Assembly (NCBI RefSeq): GCF_013394595.1
Contig: NZ_CP053348.1
Location: forward strand, 4,002,501-4,066,500
From: Winogradskyella forsetii
GTDB taxonomy: Bacteria; Bacteroidota; Bacteroidia; Flavobacteriales; Flavobacteriaceae
Length of the DNA: 64,000 nucleotides
Reading direction: 5' to 3'
Numbering within the stretch: position 1 is the first letter of the stretch; every line of letters starts with the position of its first letter. The notes beneath the pieces are model-generated. The model saw only the letters and a list, made by a program, of their open reading frames with translations, did not search any database and was not told the DNA's origin. Positions 38,101 through 47,271 of the stretch are shown in pieces. The translations under genes and the position numbers were made by a program.

Positions 38101-41077
38101 AATCATCACTATTGGTATAATTGGTTGCATTGTTTATGGGACTTAAAGCGTCTGCCGCATCGGTTTCATTGACATAAAATGTTACGGTATATAATGTTGG
38201 GTCCGCTAGGTTCTCTAGAATTTCTGGTATTTTACTGGTAAGGTCGAATTGCCCAAAGCCATCTGCCGAGATATCATCGCAGATCTCCAAAGGTTCCGGT
38301 GCCACTGCGCCCAACTGGGGCGTTGGGTTGACATTGATCTGTAAGGTGACTATGGTATCGCAATCTGTAGCTATGGTGGAACTTTCAACCCGTGCATAGA
38401 GCGTTTGGGAACCCAATACGATATTATTGTAAGGGCTGGGTACCGGATTGACATTGTTCTGCGCATCTGCCATCGTTTCGTGATAGCTTACCGTTAAGGT
38501 GGTATCGCCTCCCGTTATCTCATCGTCCTTACTGGTCAGGTCAAAAGTCCCAAAGCCATCACTATCCGGATCGCAGAAGTCTAAAGGTGTTGGGGTATTT
38601 GCCACGGGTGCTTGCTGCACGAGCAACTCTAAGGTCGTGGTATCAAAGCAGCCTGTGTTGATGTCCTCGACATAGGCAATAATAATTTGACCGTTGCTCG
38701 TATTGGTATATAAAGTCGGTAACGGATCTGCTCCGGATTGCAGATCTGCTATGGATTCATAATAGCTGACCGAATAGTTTGGATTGCTTCCTGTTATCTC
38801 GGCGTTCTTTAGGCTTAAATCCAGCTCTGTTATACCGTCCGGTGTGCCGTCGTCACAGACTTCTAGGGGTGTGGGTGTAATTAACTCAAACTCTGAAGGT
38901 ATGGTAATTGTTTGTGTACTCATTGATGGACAATCACCATTAGTTGCATATACAACTGTATAAATAGCATCTGGAACACCACCAGTTATAAGACCTGTGG
39001 TTGCATCTATAAAAGCGCCATCAGTTGGAACGGGATCAAATGAAAACGTTCCGCCAGTTAATCCAGTTACTGTTGATACAGCACCATCACATGTTGGCGA
39101 TATAGTAAACGACGCATCGTCTTCGAGTAAAACACTAAATGTTTCTTCACTAGTTGAAGAACAGGTCCCTAGTGTTGAATATTCTATAGTATAGCTCTCA
39201 CCACTTGTTCCGTTTGTTACTTCACCAGTTGCAGCATCTATAATTGTTCCATCCGTAGGAGTAGGGTTTAATATAAAAGTACCACCTATAGTTCCTGTAA
39301 TATTTACACTGGCCCCATCACAAGTAGGTGTTACAATAAAAGAAGCGTCATCTGGAGTCAAAATATTTACATTTACGGCAACTCTTGTTGCAGAAATACA
39401 ACCCGTAATTGGATCTTTCGCTTCAGCATAATACGTCCCTGGCGAATTTACGATTAGTGTAGTGCTATTAGAAGACAATAAAACACCTGCATTTAGAGCA
39501 TCAAACCAATCTACACTAATGCCATTAGGAACCGTTACAGAAACTGTAGCTTCATTTGTATCACAATCTAAATTAACATCTCCATCACTAATAGGTGCAT
39601 CAGGTAAAACAATCGATGTCGTAAGCGCAGTTCTTGTAACCGAACTACATCCTGTTGTTGCATTGACAGCCTCTGCGTAATAAACGCCTTCAGCTGTTGC
39701 AACAAATGAAGGACTATCTGCTTCTAACAAAATTCCTCCGGTAGCCATATCATACCAATTCACTGTAATACCATTTGGCACTGTGACCGATAAAGTTGCT
39801 TCCGAAGTCGTGCAATTAAAATTAACATCACCATTGCTCATTGGAGCATCAGGAAAAGCAACTGCAGAAGCACTAACCGCTACTCTTGTTGTAGATATAC
39901 ATCCTGAAACGTCATCAACAGCTTCGGCATAAAAGGTTCCTGTAGTAGCTGTCGTATAAGTTTCAGAATCGGATTGTAATAAAACGCCACCAACAGCTGC
40001 GTCATACCAATTAACTGTTATTCCGCTCATAGCTGTAACAGATAATATAGCTTGGTTAGAATTACAATTAAAGTTAACGTCACCATCACTAATAGGTGCA
40101 ACAGGACTTGGGCTAACGAGAATTTGATACGTATCTGAAAATGTTAGACAATCCGAGTTATCTAAGTTGGCTGCAAACTCAGCAACTTTTGCTCTGTAAT
40201 ATGTTGTGGTTGTAATTCCAGAAATCGAAATTGAGACATTATTTTCACCAGCAACATCAGACCAATTTACGCCATCTGAGCTTTCTTGCCATTGATAAAA
40301 ATGATTATTAAACACTGTAAAATCTGGTATCGCTGTAATCGTATCTGAATAAGGCGTTTGTGTACTACATATCTCTACTGAATCATTAGTATTACTGTCT
40401 GCAGTACCAATTAAATCACCGCAAGTTTTGAAAACAATATCATCAATAGCCAGGTCATTACCACAACCACCATCAGCATTGTTAATCATTTTTAGGATTA
40501 CAGAGGTTTGCCCGACCGTCTGAAATACCAAAGCATATTGATTCCATGCTGTGGCGGTTGTTCCAAAAATATTTCCTGTTGTACCCGAAGCTAACTGTAG
40601 AGTATCCGTATTGTCCCAAATTTCGAAACTGACGTTAATAGGAATGGCTCCAGCGCCACAAAACCCATTTGGAGGTGTTAAATTAATCAGCCACGACGAA
40701 AATTCGTAAGTGGTGTTTTCGCAAAGGCCATTTATCGTTGTTTTATAAAACTCTCCATCTGAAAAACTAGAATTCACGATAAGCATTCTACCATTGGAAT
40801 CATTTGGAGTGTGGTCGTTAATATTAAACCAATCGAAATAGTTGGAGGTACTTGAAACGGTATAAAACCCATCTTCTGGATTTTGATTATTGGCGTAATT
40901 GTATGTGGTGGTTCCGGCTGGCAAGGATGTGTTTTGCGTTCCAGTACCAAAAGTTTCTGTAAATATTGGATCTCCAGAATTTCCTTGACAGAAACCTAAT
41001 TGCGCATGCATCTCTTTTGAAAGCAAAAAAATGCAAAATATTATGACTATTTTAAGATTTAAGTAGGGTTTTCTCAC
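35171..41077 (-). CDS. giant T9SS-exported adhesin with type B sorting domain
   Basis: A 1968-residue surface protein. It has a signal peptide (ending MHAQ at about 26) and an N-terminal domain at about 27-220 ending in GGCGNDLAIDDIVFKTCG. An Ig-like region comes next, followed by three repeats of about 80 residues (SDGDVNFNC ... GITVNWYD ... YYAEAV), two repeats with PTCDGA, and about ten repeats of about 90 residues built on PLEICDD ... FDLTSK ... VTYHET. The C-terminal type B sorting domain has FTPNGDGQNETWNI and IYIFDRYGKLLKQI. The C-terminal third is much richer in G+C than the N-terminal third. It is probably a cell-surface adhesin or gliding-related protein, paralogous to 43544-45547. 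Confidence 0.92.
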   Translation of the reverse strand: MRKPYLNLKIVIIFCIFLLSKEMHAQLGFCQGNSGDPIFTETFGTGTQNTSLPAGTTTYNYANNQNPEDGFYTVSSTSNYFDWFNINDHTPNDSNGRMLIVNSSFSDGEFYKTTINGLCENTTYEFSSWLINLTPPNGFCGAGAIPINVSFEIWDNTDTLQLASGTTGNIFGTTATAWNQYALVFQTVGQTSVILKMINNADGGCGNDLAIDDIVFKTCGDLIGTADSNTNDSVEICSTQTPYSDTITAIPDFTVFNNHFYQWQESSDGVNWSDVAGENNVSISISGITTTTYYRAKVAEFAANLDNSDCLTFSDTYQILVSPSPVAPISDGDVNFNCNSNQAILSVTAMSGITVNWYDAAVGGVLLQSDSETYTTATTGTFYAEAVDDVSGCISTTRVAVSASAVAFPDAPMSNGDVNFNCTTSEATLSVTVPNGITVNWYDMATGGILLEADSPSFVATAEGVYYAEAVNATTGCSSVTRTALTTSIVLPDAPISDGDVNLDCDTNEATVSVTVPNGISVDWFDALNAGVLLSSNSTTLIVNSPGTYYAEAKDPITGCISATRVAVNVNILTPDDASFIVTPTCDGASVNITGTIGGTFILNPTPTDGTIIDAATGEVTNGTSGESYTIEYSTLGTCSSTSEETFSVLLEDDASFTISPTCDGAVSTVTGLTGGTFSFDPVPTDGAFIDATTGLITGGVPDAIYTVVYATNGDCPSMSTQTITIPSEFELITPTPLEVCDDGTPDGITELDLSLKNAEITGSNPNYSVSYYESIADLQSGADPLPTLYTNTSNGQIIIAYVEDINTGCFDTTTLELLVQQAPVANTPTPLDFCDPDSDGFGTFDLTSKDDEITGGDTTLTVSYHETMADAQNNVNPVPSPYNNIVLGSQTLYARVESSTIATDCDTIVTLQINVNPTPQLGAVAPEPLEICDDISADGFGQFDLTSKIPEILENLADPTLYTVTFYVNETDAADALSPINNATNYTNSDDFNQVVWVRVEDMMSGCYKLTTLELIVNPIPVLVQAVPLELCDDNNPGDQEEAFTLEDAADDILNGQSGIGLAFFETQADLDANTDPISSPYTNIENPQTVFVKATNNATGCVNTSLLTLRVRPIPSPLAPMDLEVCDDDADGFTEFDLEERTTEIIGGELDIDITYHETLEDANTGSNAFASPYTNIVINEQTIYVRATNTVTGCYDISRTLTIRVLDIPQVPTTIEPFIICDMDSNGFTQFDLTTKNSEIIGAQTDVTITYHVSEADALSGNSPISTPGSYTNSSNPQTIFVRLENDNNDCFDIGSFEISVALPPEAIQPAPLEICDDETADEITVFDLTMKNDEVTGGEASWSVAYYETLANAQDEVDAVNAEAYTNTAIGTAEANPQTLVAVVTDTDTGCTDMVTLTIRVLPNPTPTASDLLPNIERCYEENTGDGEEEFDLTENEDLIRNGENGVTITYHETEDAANAGTDAIPDPTQYTNTGTPTQEIYVRMTKDATGCYALVDFTIEVNPLPEVVAVTDFIQCELFTDGTDTFDLGTKDAEVLNGQDEAQFTVSYHDNLTDAEEGMNGLVSPYTNTANPQQIFVTITNNGTGCSISTQSFNIEVQEAAQANPDMDPILFELCDDEMETDGNPVNDSTQFDLTNMDTEVLDGQDPLNYIVTYYATQEDADDKVNPLPTLYENVTNPQVIYARVDNDTPDAVTDADTSICYALAALTLQVNPLPEFDLDESYTLCVNTDGSEILDPLVIDTGLSATDYGFVWRYEGVEITGETGPSIMPTQGGSYSVLVTDISTSTATNCTNEDTTEVMESEPPSITVNVLTQNFAESHVLEVVPGDEIGDYEYSLDNGPWQDGTLFTDVSPGQHHITARDRNGCGTTTEPAFIIDYPLYFTPNGDGQNETWNIESIGSSAKIYIFDRYGKLLKQISPDGTGWDGTYNGSAMPTNGYWFTVEYDEPLTGERKEFRAHFTLKR

Positions 41078-41145
41078 GTATAAATATATAGATTACTTTG
41101 TGTAATAAAATTTACTTTTCCATAAAAAGTGTTAAAAACCCCTTT

Positions 41146-41163
41146 TGTATAGTTTATGTATAG
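41146..41163. promoter_or_regulatory. tandem TGTATAG direct repeat upstream of adhesin and over pbpC start
   Basis: TGTATAG-TTTA-TGTATAG: two identical 7-base units with an 11-base period, about one helical turn. A 17-of-18 match lies at 45646-45663, upstream of the paralogous adhesin. Here it is 68 bases before the adhesin start and contains the pbpC ATG (41156). It may bind a regulator shared by both adhesin genes. Confidence 0.5.
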
Positions 41164-43507
41164 GCTAATTGGATATTTTAAGCGTCATAAGATAAAATCT
41201 TTAGTGATTTTTATCCTACTAATCGCTTATTATTTTTGCTTACCACAACACTTATTCAAAGATCCAACGGCCACAGTTATCACAAGTCAATCTGATGAAT
41301 TATTAGGAGCATTAATTGCAGAAGATGGGCAATGGCGTTTTCCTGTCAGTGACAGTGTGCCTAAAAAATTTAAAACCTGTATTCTTCAATTTGAAGATGA
41401 ATATTTCTACAAACATCCAGGCTTTAATCCGGTTTCAATCTTTAAAGCTGTAAAAGATAATTTAAGTTCTGGTGCTGTAAAACGAGGCGGAAGTACATTA
41501 ACGCAACAAGTGATTCGATTGTCCAGAAAAGGGCAATCGCGAACTTATTTTGAAAAAGTGAAAGAACTGATTTTAGCGACACGTTTAGAATTCCGGTTGT
41601 CCAAAGACGAGATATTAACCTTGTATTCCAGTCATGCGCCATTTGGAGGAAATGTTGTTGGCATTGATGCGGCATCTTGGCGCTATTTCAATAGAAATGC
41701 TGCTAATTTATCTTGGGCGGAAAGCGCCACTTTAGCCGTTTTACCAAATGCACCAAGTTTAATTTATCCTGGAAAAAATCAAAAACGATTGTTGGATAAA
41801 CGAAATAGGCTTCTAAAAAAGCTTTATGAAAATGGTACAATTGACGACTTAACCTATGAGTTATCCATTGCGGAAAGTTTACCACAAAAACCTTATCCAT
41901 TACCTCAAATCGCACCACATTTACTTCAAAAAGTAGCGAAAAACCATAGAGGACAGCGTATTAAAACAACCATTAAAATGGCACTCCAGGAGCAAACCAA
42001 TCACATTGTTAAACAACATTACAATCGCTTAAAACAAAATGAAATCTATAATCTTTCTGTTTTAGTATTAGATGTAAAAACAAGACAGGTTCTAACGTAT
42101 ATTGGCAATTCACCTACAGATAATGCGCATCAAAAAAGTGTAGATATTGTCGATAAACCCAGAAGCACAGGTAGTATTTTAAAACCGTTTTTATATGCCG
42201 CTATGTTAGATGCTGGTGATTTACTACCGAATACTTTGGTTGCTGATGTGCCTACACAATTTGGAAGTTACCAACCTGAAAACTATAACCAGACTTACGA
42301 TGGCGCCGTATTTGCGAATGAAGCTTTATCGCGTTCATTAAATGTGCCTGCCGTAAGAATGCTTCAAGAGTTTGGGTTAGACCGCTTTTATCACTATTTA
42401 AAACAGCTTCAACTTAAAGATTTAAAATACAATGCCAATCATTATGGTTTGTCTTTGGTGCTTGGTGGCGCGGAAAGCAACCTTTGGGATTTGTGTAAAA
42501 GTTATGCCGCTATGGCTTCGACCTTAAACCATTTTAATGATAATTCTAGTAAATATTTTACGGATGAATTTTTGCAACCAACCTTCATTTACGAAAATAC
42601 AGTAGACTTTGGACAGCTTAAAAATGAAAAAGAAGTTTTTGATGCGGCTTCCATCTTTCTCACGTTTGAAAGCATGAAGCAAGTGAACCGACCAGAAAGC
42701 GACGAAAGTTGGGAATATTACGATTCTTCACAAGACATCGCATGGAAAACAGGCACAAGTTTTGGATTCAGGGATGCTTGGGCCATTGGTACTACCAAAG
42801 ATTATGTGGTTGGTGTTTGGGTTGGCAATGCTGATGGCGAAGGACGACCTGGTTTGGTCGGTGTGCAAACTGCTGCACCAATTCTTTTTGATGTGTTCGA
42901 TTTACTACCAAAAAGCACCTGGTTTAATCCACCATATGATGAAATGCTAGAAGTGGATATTTGCAAAAAAAGTGGCTACAGAGCGTCTGCGATTTGCGAT
43001 GATATGGAATTGAGATTCATTCAAGCAAGTGGAAAGAAAACCGAACCTTGTCCGTTTCATAGATTGGTGCATCTGGATTTATCAGAACAGTTTCAAGTGA
43101 ATTCTTCCTGCGAACCCGTTTCAAATATTAATAACAAGGCTTGGTTTATACTTCCGCCGTTGCAAGCGTACTATTTCAAAAATAAAAATCCATTTTACAA
43201 ACCATTGCCACCATATCGAAACGATTGCACAGAATCATCGGGAATTTCGATGGAATTTATATATCCTAACCAGCAAAGCACCATTTTCTTGCCTAAGGAT
43301 TTTGACGGCAATACCAACGATCTCATTTTAAAAGTAGCACATTCAAAACCTGAACTAGAACTTTATTGGTACATTGATAACCAGTTTGTTGGCAGCACAA
43401 AAGACATTCATGATATGGCTGTTTTACCATCTTCAGGGGAGCACTTGATTACAGTGATGGATGAACTTGGCAATGAGCTGAAACATAAAATTACGATTTC
43501 AGAATAA
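41156..43507 (+). CDS. pbpC: penicillin-binding protein 1C
   Basis: A 783-residue bifunctional cell-wall synthase. It has an N-terminal membrane anchor (SLVIFILLIAYYFCL, about 15-29). The transglycosylase domain at about 50-235 carries the EDEYFYKHPGFNP segment and KRGGSTLTQQVIRLSRKG (about 113-130). The transpeptidase domain at about 290-590 has the active-site SXXK in STGSILKPFLYA and the later KTGTSFG. A C-terminal PBP1C-type domain begins around 650. It polymerises and cross-links peptidoglycan. Its usual genomic neighbour is the alpha-2-macroglobulin gene, here at 27792-33365. It lies between two opposing adhesin genes. Confidence 0.95.
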   Translation: MYRLIGYFKRHKIKSLVIFILLIAYYFCLPQHLFKDPTATVITSQSDELLGALIAEDGQWRFPVSDSVPKKFKTCILQFEDEYFYKHPGFNPVSIFKAVKDNLSSGAVKRGGSTLTQQVIRLSRKGQSRTYFEKVKELILATRLEFRLSKDEILTLYSSHAPFGGNVVGIDAASWRYFNRNAANLSWAESATLAVLPNAPSLIYPGKNQKRLLDKRNRLLKKLYENGTIDDLTYELSIAESLPQKPYPLPQIAPHLLQKVAKNHRGQRIKTTIKMALQEQTNHIVKQHYNRLKQNEIYNLSVLVLDVKTRQVLTYIGNSPTDNAHQKSVDIVDKPRSTGSILKPFLYAAMLDAGDLLPNTLVADVPTQFGSYQPENYNQTYDGAVFANEALSRSLNVPAVRMLQEFGLDRFYHYLKQLQLKDLKYNANHYGLSLVLGGAESNLWDLCKSYAAMASTLNHFNDNSSKYFTDEFLQPTFIYENTVDFGQLKNEKEVFDAASIFLTFESMKQVNRPESDESWEYYDSSQDIAWKTGTSFGFRDAWAIGTTKDYVVGVWVGNADGEGRPGLVGVQTAAPILFDVFDLLPKSTWFNPPYDEMLEVDICKKSGYRASAICDDMELRFIQASGKKTEPCPFHRLVHLDLSEQFQVNSSCEPVSNINNKAWFILPPLQAYYFKNKNPFYKPLPPYRNDCTESSGISMEFIYPNQQSTIFLPKDFDGNTNDLILKVAHSKPELELYWYIDNQFVGSTKDIHDMAVLPSSGEHLITVMDELGNELKHKITISE

Positions 43508-43543
43508 AAAGATTCTCATAGGCCTTTTGGAATAGTTGTTTTA

Positions 43544-45547
43544 TTATTTATTAACGTATACCCAACCACTGCGATTTTTAGAACCACCTTCATAAATCAT
43601 GGTGTAAAAATAAGTCCCTACTGGTACTTCACCTCCATCATTAGTTTGTCCTTCCCACTCATTGCTGTAATCGTTTTTGGAATATATTAACGTTCCATAT
43701 CTATTATAGATTTGTAATTGCGTAACGGCAAAATTGCTTAAATCAAAATTATCATTCTGACCAGGAGATACTCCTGGAGATATGCCTTGAGGTATAAAAC
43801 AATTTTCCAATCCTGAATTTCCTGATACACTAACTGCGGTTCTAGACAATGAAGCACATCCTGTAATGTCATCAACGGCTTCAGCATAATAGGTTGTTTG
43901 ATTGTTCGCAGAATAGCTTGTACTATCGGCTAGTAATAGAATGCCATCCGTTTGTGAGTCATACCAATTTACAGTTATTCCTGTTGAAACACTAACCGAC
44001 AAAACAGCCGCATTTAAAGCACAATCAAAACTAACATCTCCATCGCTTACTGGCGTGTCTGGTACAAAAATACTCGTACTAACAGCTGTTCTAGAATTAG
44101 AAATACATCCCGTACTCGTATCAACTGTTTCGGCATAAAATGTACCTTCTTCTATAGCCGTATAACTAAGATTATTAGCCAACAAGAGATTACCTCCCGA
44201 GGCCGCATCGTACCAATTAACCGTTGTACCTGAGGCAGAAGTAACAGTTAAAATAGCTTGATTTAGGGTACAATTATAATCCACATCTCCATCACTAACA
44301 GGTACTAATGGAAATAACGGAATTGCAGTTACGGCAGTTCTTGTTGAAGACACACAACCTGTAATATTATTAATAGCTTCAGCATAATATATACCTGCTG
44401 TAGTTGCGGTATAGGTTAGGGCATTAGCTTGTAAAAGGATTCCTCCTGTTAAAGAATCATACCAATTCACAGTAACACCTGTTGGTACATTTACTGACAA
44501 GACCGCTTCATTAGAGTTACAGTTAAAAGGAACATCTCCATTATTTACAGGGGCATTTGGATCAGCATTCACATCAATTTGAAATTCGTCAGATAACAAT
44601 AGACATTGATCATTGGTTAGATTAACCGCTACTTCAGCGACCTTTGTTCTGTAAAATTTTGAAGTAGAAGCTGAAATATTAAGTATTTGATTGGTTTCGC
44701 CAGCGATATCTGTCCAGCTATTACCATCTATACTTTCTTGCCATTGATAAAAATGAGAACTGAAAACCGCAAAATCTGGAGTAGCTGTTAACGTTGTTGA
44801 ATAAGGTGTATCACTTTCACAAATTGTAACCACCGTATTATCGATGTCATCAGTGACTATAACCGTGTCTCCACAAGTTTTAAACTCAATGTCATCAATG
44901 GCTAAATCATTACCACAACCACCTTGTCCATTATTAATCATTTTAAGAATTACGGTATCTTGGTTCGCCAAAGTTTGAAATACCAATCCATATTCTCCCC
45001 ATGTTGGCTCAACCGTGCCAAAAACGTCGCCTGTATTTCCGCTTGCCAATAAATTAGTATCTGTACTATCCCATATTTGGAATCTTACATTTAAGGGAAT
45101 TTCTATGCCTTGATTAGAGCAAAACCCTGGAATTTTTATTAAATTAAATAACCAGGCAGAAAACTCATAAGTGGTTGTTTCGCATAATCCAGACACTGTG
45201 GTTCTATAAAACTCACCTGCCGTAACACCTGCATTTACTATAAGGAACTTTCCATCTGTATCATTAGGTGTATGATCCTCTACCGCATGCCAATCAAAAG
45301 GATTGCCAAAAGATCCGCTAGAAACGGTATAAAAACCATCGTCAGGAAACCCATTTATATATGAATAGGTTGTTGTTCCGTCTGGTAACATTGAATTTTC
45401 CGTTCCCGCTCCAAAATCTTCAGAAAAAATAGCATCCCCAGAATTTCCTGAACAAAAACCTAATTGCGCATGTACTGCCGTTGACAAGGTAGAAATACAA
45501 AATATTATAATTATTTTAAAACTTAGGCCATTGTCTTGTAAACACAT
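43544..45547 (-). CDS. T9SS-exported adhesin with type B sorting domain, shorter paralogue
   Basis: A 667-residue exported protein. It has a signal peptide (ending VHAQ at about 28) and an N-terminal domain at about 29-225 closely resembling that of the giant adhesin (QLGFCSGNSGDAIF; GGCGNDLAIDDIEFKTCG). An Ig-like region is followed by three 80-residue repeats (NNGDVPFNC, SDGDVDYNC, SDGDVSFDC with TVNWYDS). The type B sorting domain has LQIYNRYGTLIYSKND and ends WVYVNK. It lacks the PTCDGA and PLEICDD repeats that lengthen the paralogue. It is convergent with pbpC (36-base gap). A role in adhesion or gliding is inferred from the T9SS tag and repeats. Confidence 0.9.
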   Translation of the reverse strand: MCLQDNGLSFKIIIIFCISTLSTAVHAQLGFCSGNSGDAIFSEDFGAGTENSMLPDGTTTYSYINGFPDDGFYTVSSGSFGNPFDWHAVEDHTPNDTDGKFLIVNAGVTAGEFYRTTVSGLCETTTYEFSAWLFNLIKIPGFCSNQGIEIPLNVRFQIWDSTDTNLLASGNTGDVFGTVEPTWGEYGLVFQTLANQDTVILKMINNGQGGCGNDLAIDDIEFKTCGDTVIVTDDIDNTVVTICESDTPYSTTLTATPDFAVFSSHFYQWQESIDGNSWTDIAGETNQILNISASTSKFYRTKVAEVAVNLTNDQCLLLSDEFQIDVNADPNAPVNNGDVPFNCNSNEAVLSVNVPTGVTVNWYDSLTGGILLQANALTYTATTAGIYYAEAINNITGCVSSTRTAVTAIPLFPLVPVSDGDVDYNCTLNQAILTVTSASGTTVNWYDAASGGNLLLANNLSYTAIEEGTFYAETVDTSTGCISNSRTAVSTSIFVPDTPVSDGDVSFDCALNAAVLSVSVSTGITVNWYDSQTDGILLLADSTSYSANNQTTYYAEAVDDITGCASLSRTAVSVSGNSGLENCFIPQGISPGVSPGQNDNFDLSNFAVTQLQIYNRYGTLIYSKNDYSNEWEGQTNDGGEVPVGTYFYTMIYEGGSKNRSGWVYVNK

Positions 45548-45590
45548 AATAATAGATTAAATAGTTAGTTTAGAGATTGTTGAACGCCCT

Positions 45591-45598
45591 CAAATATA
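45591..45598 (-). promoter_or_regulatory. possible -7 element of the shorter adhesin gene
   Basis: On the minus strand the sequence is TATATTTG, a perfect TAnnTTTG -7 box, 43 bases before the ATG at 45547. No good -33 TTTG is found at the usual spacing, so activation by a factor bound at 45646-45663 (48 bases further upstream) is plausible. Confidence 0.4.
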
Positions 45599-45645
45599 GA
45601 CATAAGAATGAGCAATAACTGGGAAAATAGCTCAAAAACAAAGAC

Positions 45646-45663
45646 TGTATAGTTCATGTATAG
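45646..45663. promoter_or_regulatory. tandem TGTATAG direct repeat upstream of the shorter adhesin
   Basis: TGTATAG-TTCA-TGTATAG, identical to the site at 41146-41163 except for one loop base. It lies 98 bases before the adhesin start. The rest of the 328-base gap (45548-45875) shows no gene. Confidence 0.5.
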
Positions 45664-45875
45664 TTAACTTTACACGAGGTTTGCAGAATTAATAAATATC
45701 CTAAAAAATTTGGGCCAATACTCCTTAAATATTGAAGAGGCCTACTATCTATAAAGTATTTTCAAGAGAATGTATTATTCTTTAAAATATCTCATTTCAC
45801 AAAATAATTAATATAGATATATTGATCCATAAAAGTTCTAATGTGTATTTTTACAACCACAGATAAATTTTAATT

Positions 45876-46316
45876 ATGGAAATTGTACAGTTTATACATT
45901 CAAAATGGGCTTATTTAGTCCTCTTGGTATTAATACTTGCCACTTTTAACGCGCTTATTAAGTTTTTTGGTGATAAGGAGTTTGATGCGAAGGATTTCAG
46001 AATCTCTTTGTTTGCATTGATTACCATGCATATTCAATTGTTGATTGGTATTGTTTTGTTTTTTATGAAGGATTATTTTTCGACCATAGAACAAGTTGGT
46101 GGTATGGGAGAAGTAATGAAAAATTCAGCACTAAGAAATCTTATTATAGAGCATCCGCTAACTATGATCGTAGCCGTTGCACTAGTGACTATAGGCTATT
46201 CTAAACATAAAAAGAAATTAACCTCTAAGCCAAAATTTAAACTTTTAGCTATTTTTTATACTTTGGCTTTAATTTTGGTACTAGCCAAGATTCCTTGGAA
46301 TCTTTGGTTTAATTAA
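45876..46316 (+). CDS. small four-helix integral membrane protein
   Basis: A 146-residue protein with four hydrophobic segments: about 12-31 (WAYLVLLVLILATFNALI), 43-64 (FALITMHIQLLIGIVLFFM), 92-107 and 124-141. A His in the second helix and a His at the start of the third (IEHPLTMI) could bind heme, as in b-type cytochromes, but this is speculative. The family is frequent in Flavobacteriia and has no confirmed role. A weak promoter may lie at 45822-45853 (TTG, 21-base spacer, TATTTTTA). A strong terminator follows the stop. Confidence 0.75.
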   Translation: MEIVQFIHSKWAYLVLLVLILATFNALIKFFGDKEFDAKDFRISLFALITMHIQLLIGIVLFFMKDYFSTIEQVGGMGEVMKNSALRNLIIEHPLTMIVAVALVTIGYSKHKKKLTSKPKFKLLAIFYTLALILVLAKIPWNLWFN

Positions 46317-46320
46317 TAAA

Positions 46321-46350
46321 AAAGGCGCAAATTAAAATTTGCGCCTTTTT
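46321..46350. terminator. bidirectional intrinsic terminator
   Basis: Stem AAAGGCGCAAAT / ATTTGCGCCTTT with a very small loop, a T run on the right and an A run on the left. It serves both the membrane protein gene (plus) and the convergent T9SS type A gene (minus), whose stop it touches. Confidence 0.85.
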
Positions 46351-47192
46351 TATTGCTTTACAATTTTTTTAACTATGCTTTTACCATTTATAGTTTTAAT
46401 TTTTAAAAGGTAAAGTCCTTTTCTAAAATCAACCAAGTTTATCATATTTTCACTTCCTTCGTAAAGAAGTTTTCCTGTTAAACTGCAAAGCAATACACTT
46501 TCAATACTATCTGAATTTAAAAGCTTAATACTAATTAAGTCGTTTGTTGGATTTGGAAAAATATTTACATACACACCTTGCTCTTCATTTAAAGAAAGCC
46601 TCGGACTGCCAGTTACCTGCATAATTAAATGAAGTTCAGGAGGCGGAAAAAGTGTTGATATAACCGTTGGAGTGTCATAACCACAACTATTAGAAAGATA
46701 ATAGCCAGGTGCGGTTTCACCACTAGAATTAGTTCCAATGTTTAGTTGATTCTGATTGCCTATTATTCCTGTTATTATAGCACTCACCGCAAAAACCAAA
46801 AAATTATCCGAAATGCTAGCACTTATAGGTACATTTTTTAGTGTCCCATTGTCAATATCAGAGACTGGTACATTTAAACTAGCAATTTGTGTTAAATTTC
46901 CGCCGGGAAACGTATCAGTCTGATATATAATAACCTCAACTGTATAGTTTCCGTCATCATTTGTAACGTTGAAAATACCAAAATCAACAGAGGATACTTC
47001 AAACTCAGAATATCCAAGGGAAGCTAAATCATAAGCTCTCATGTAAACATTATCGGTTATATCTTCTGCAGCACATGTCACTGAACCTTGTTGTACTGTA
47101 TTATCAAGATTTTGTGACAAGACTATTTCTTGAGAACAGACCACCTGTAAACTTAGGATGAATAAAAACAGAATTTTACTTTTCGTTGGCAT
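46350..47192 (-). CDS. exported protein with T9SS type A sorting domain
   Basis: A 280-residue exported protein with a signal peptide (residues 1-20, ending VVCSQ). The middle region is a beta-rich domain (AEDITDNVYMRAYDLASLGY and VTNDDGNYTVEVIIYQTDTF) of the kind found in many flavobacterial surface proteins. The C-terminal 75 residues are a type A sorting domain with VNIFPNPTNDLISIKL, GKLLYEG and GLYLLKIKT. No catalytic domain is recognised, so it may be a structural or binding protein. It ends at the bidirectional terminator. Confidence 0.85.
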   Translation of the reverse strand: MPTKSKILFLFILSLQVVCSQEIVLSQNLDNTVQQGSVTCAAEDITDNVYMRAYDLASLGYSEFEVSSVDFGIFNVTNDDGNYTVEVIIYQTDTFPGGNLTQIASLNVPVSDIDNGTLKNVPISASISDNFLVFAVSAIITGIIGNQNQLNIGTNSSGETAPGYYLSNSCGYDTPTVISTLFPPPELHLIMQVTGSPRLSLNEEQGVYVNIFPNPTNDLISIKLLNSDSIESVLLCSLTGKLLYEGSENMINLVDFRKGLYLLKIKTINGKSIVKKIVKQ

Positions 47193-47271
47193 TAGATGTA
47201 CTACTTCATTTCAAGAAATCAAAACAATAAACAAATTTTATTTTGCTCCTTTTTATTTTTTGTTGATTCAA

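Noticed and set aside
36000..40100. Regular spaced repeats that could suggest a CRISPR-like or tandem DNA array
   Set aside because: They are diverged protein-domain repeats of 240-270 bases in frame, not short identical repeats with unique spacers.
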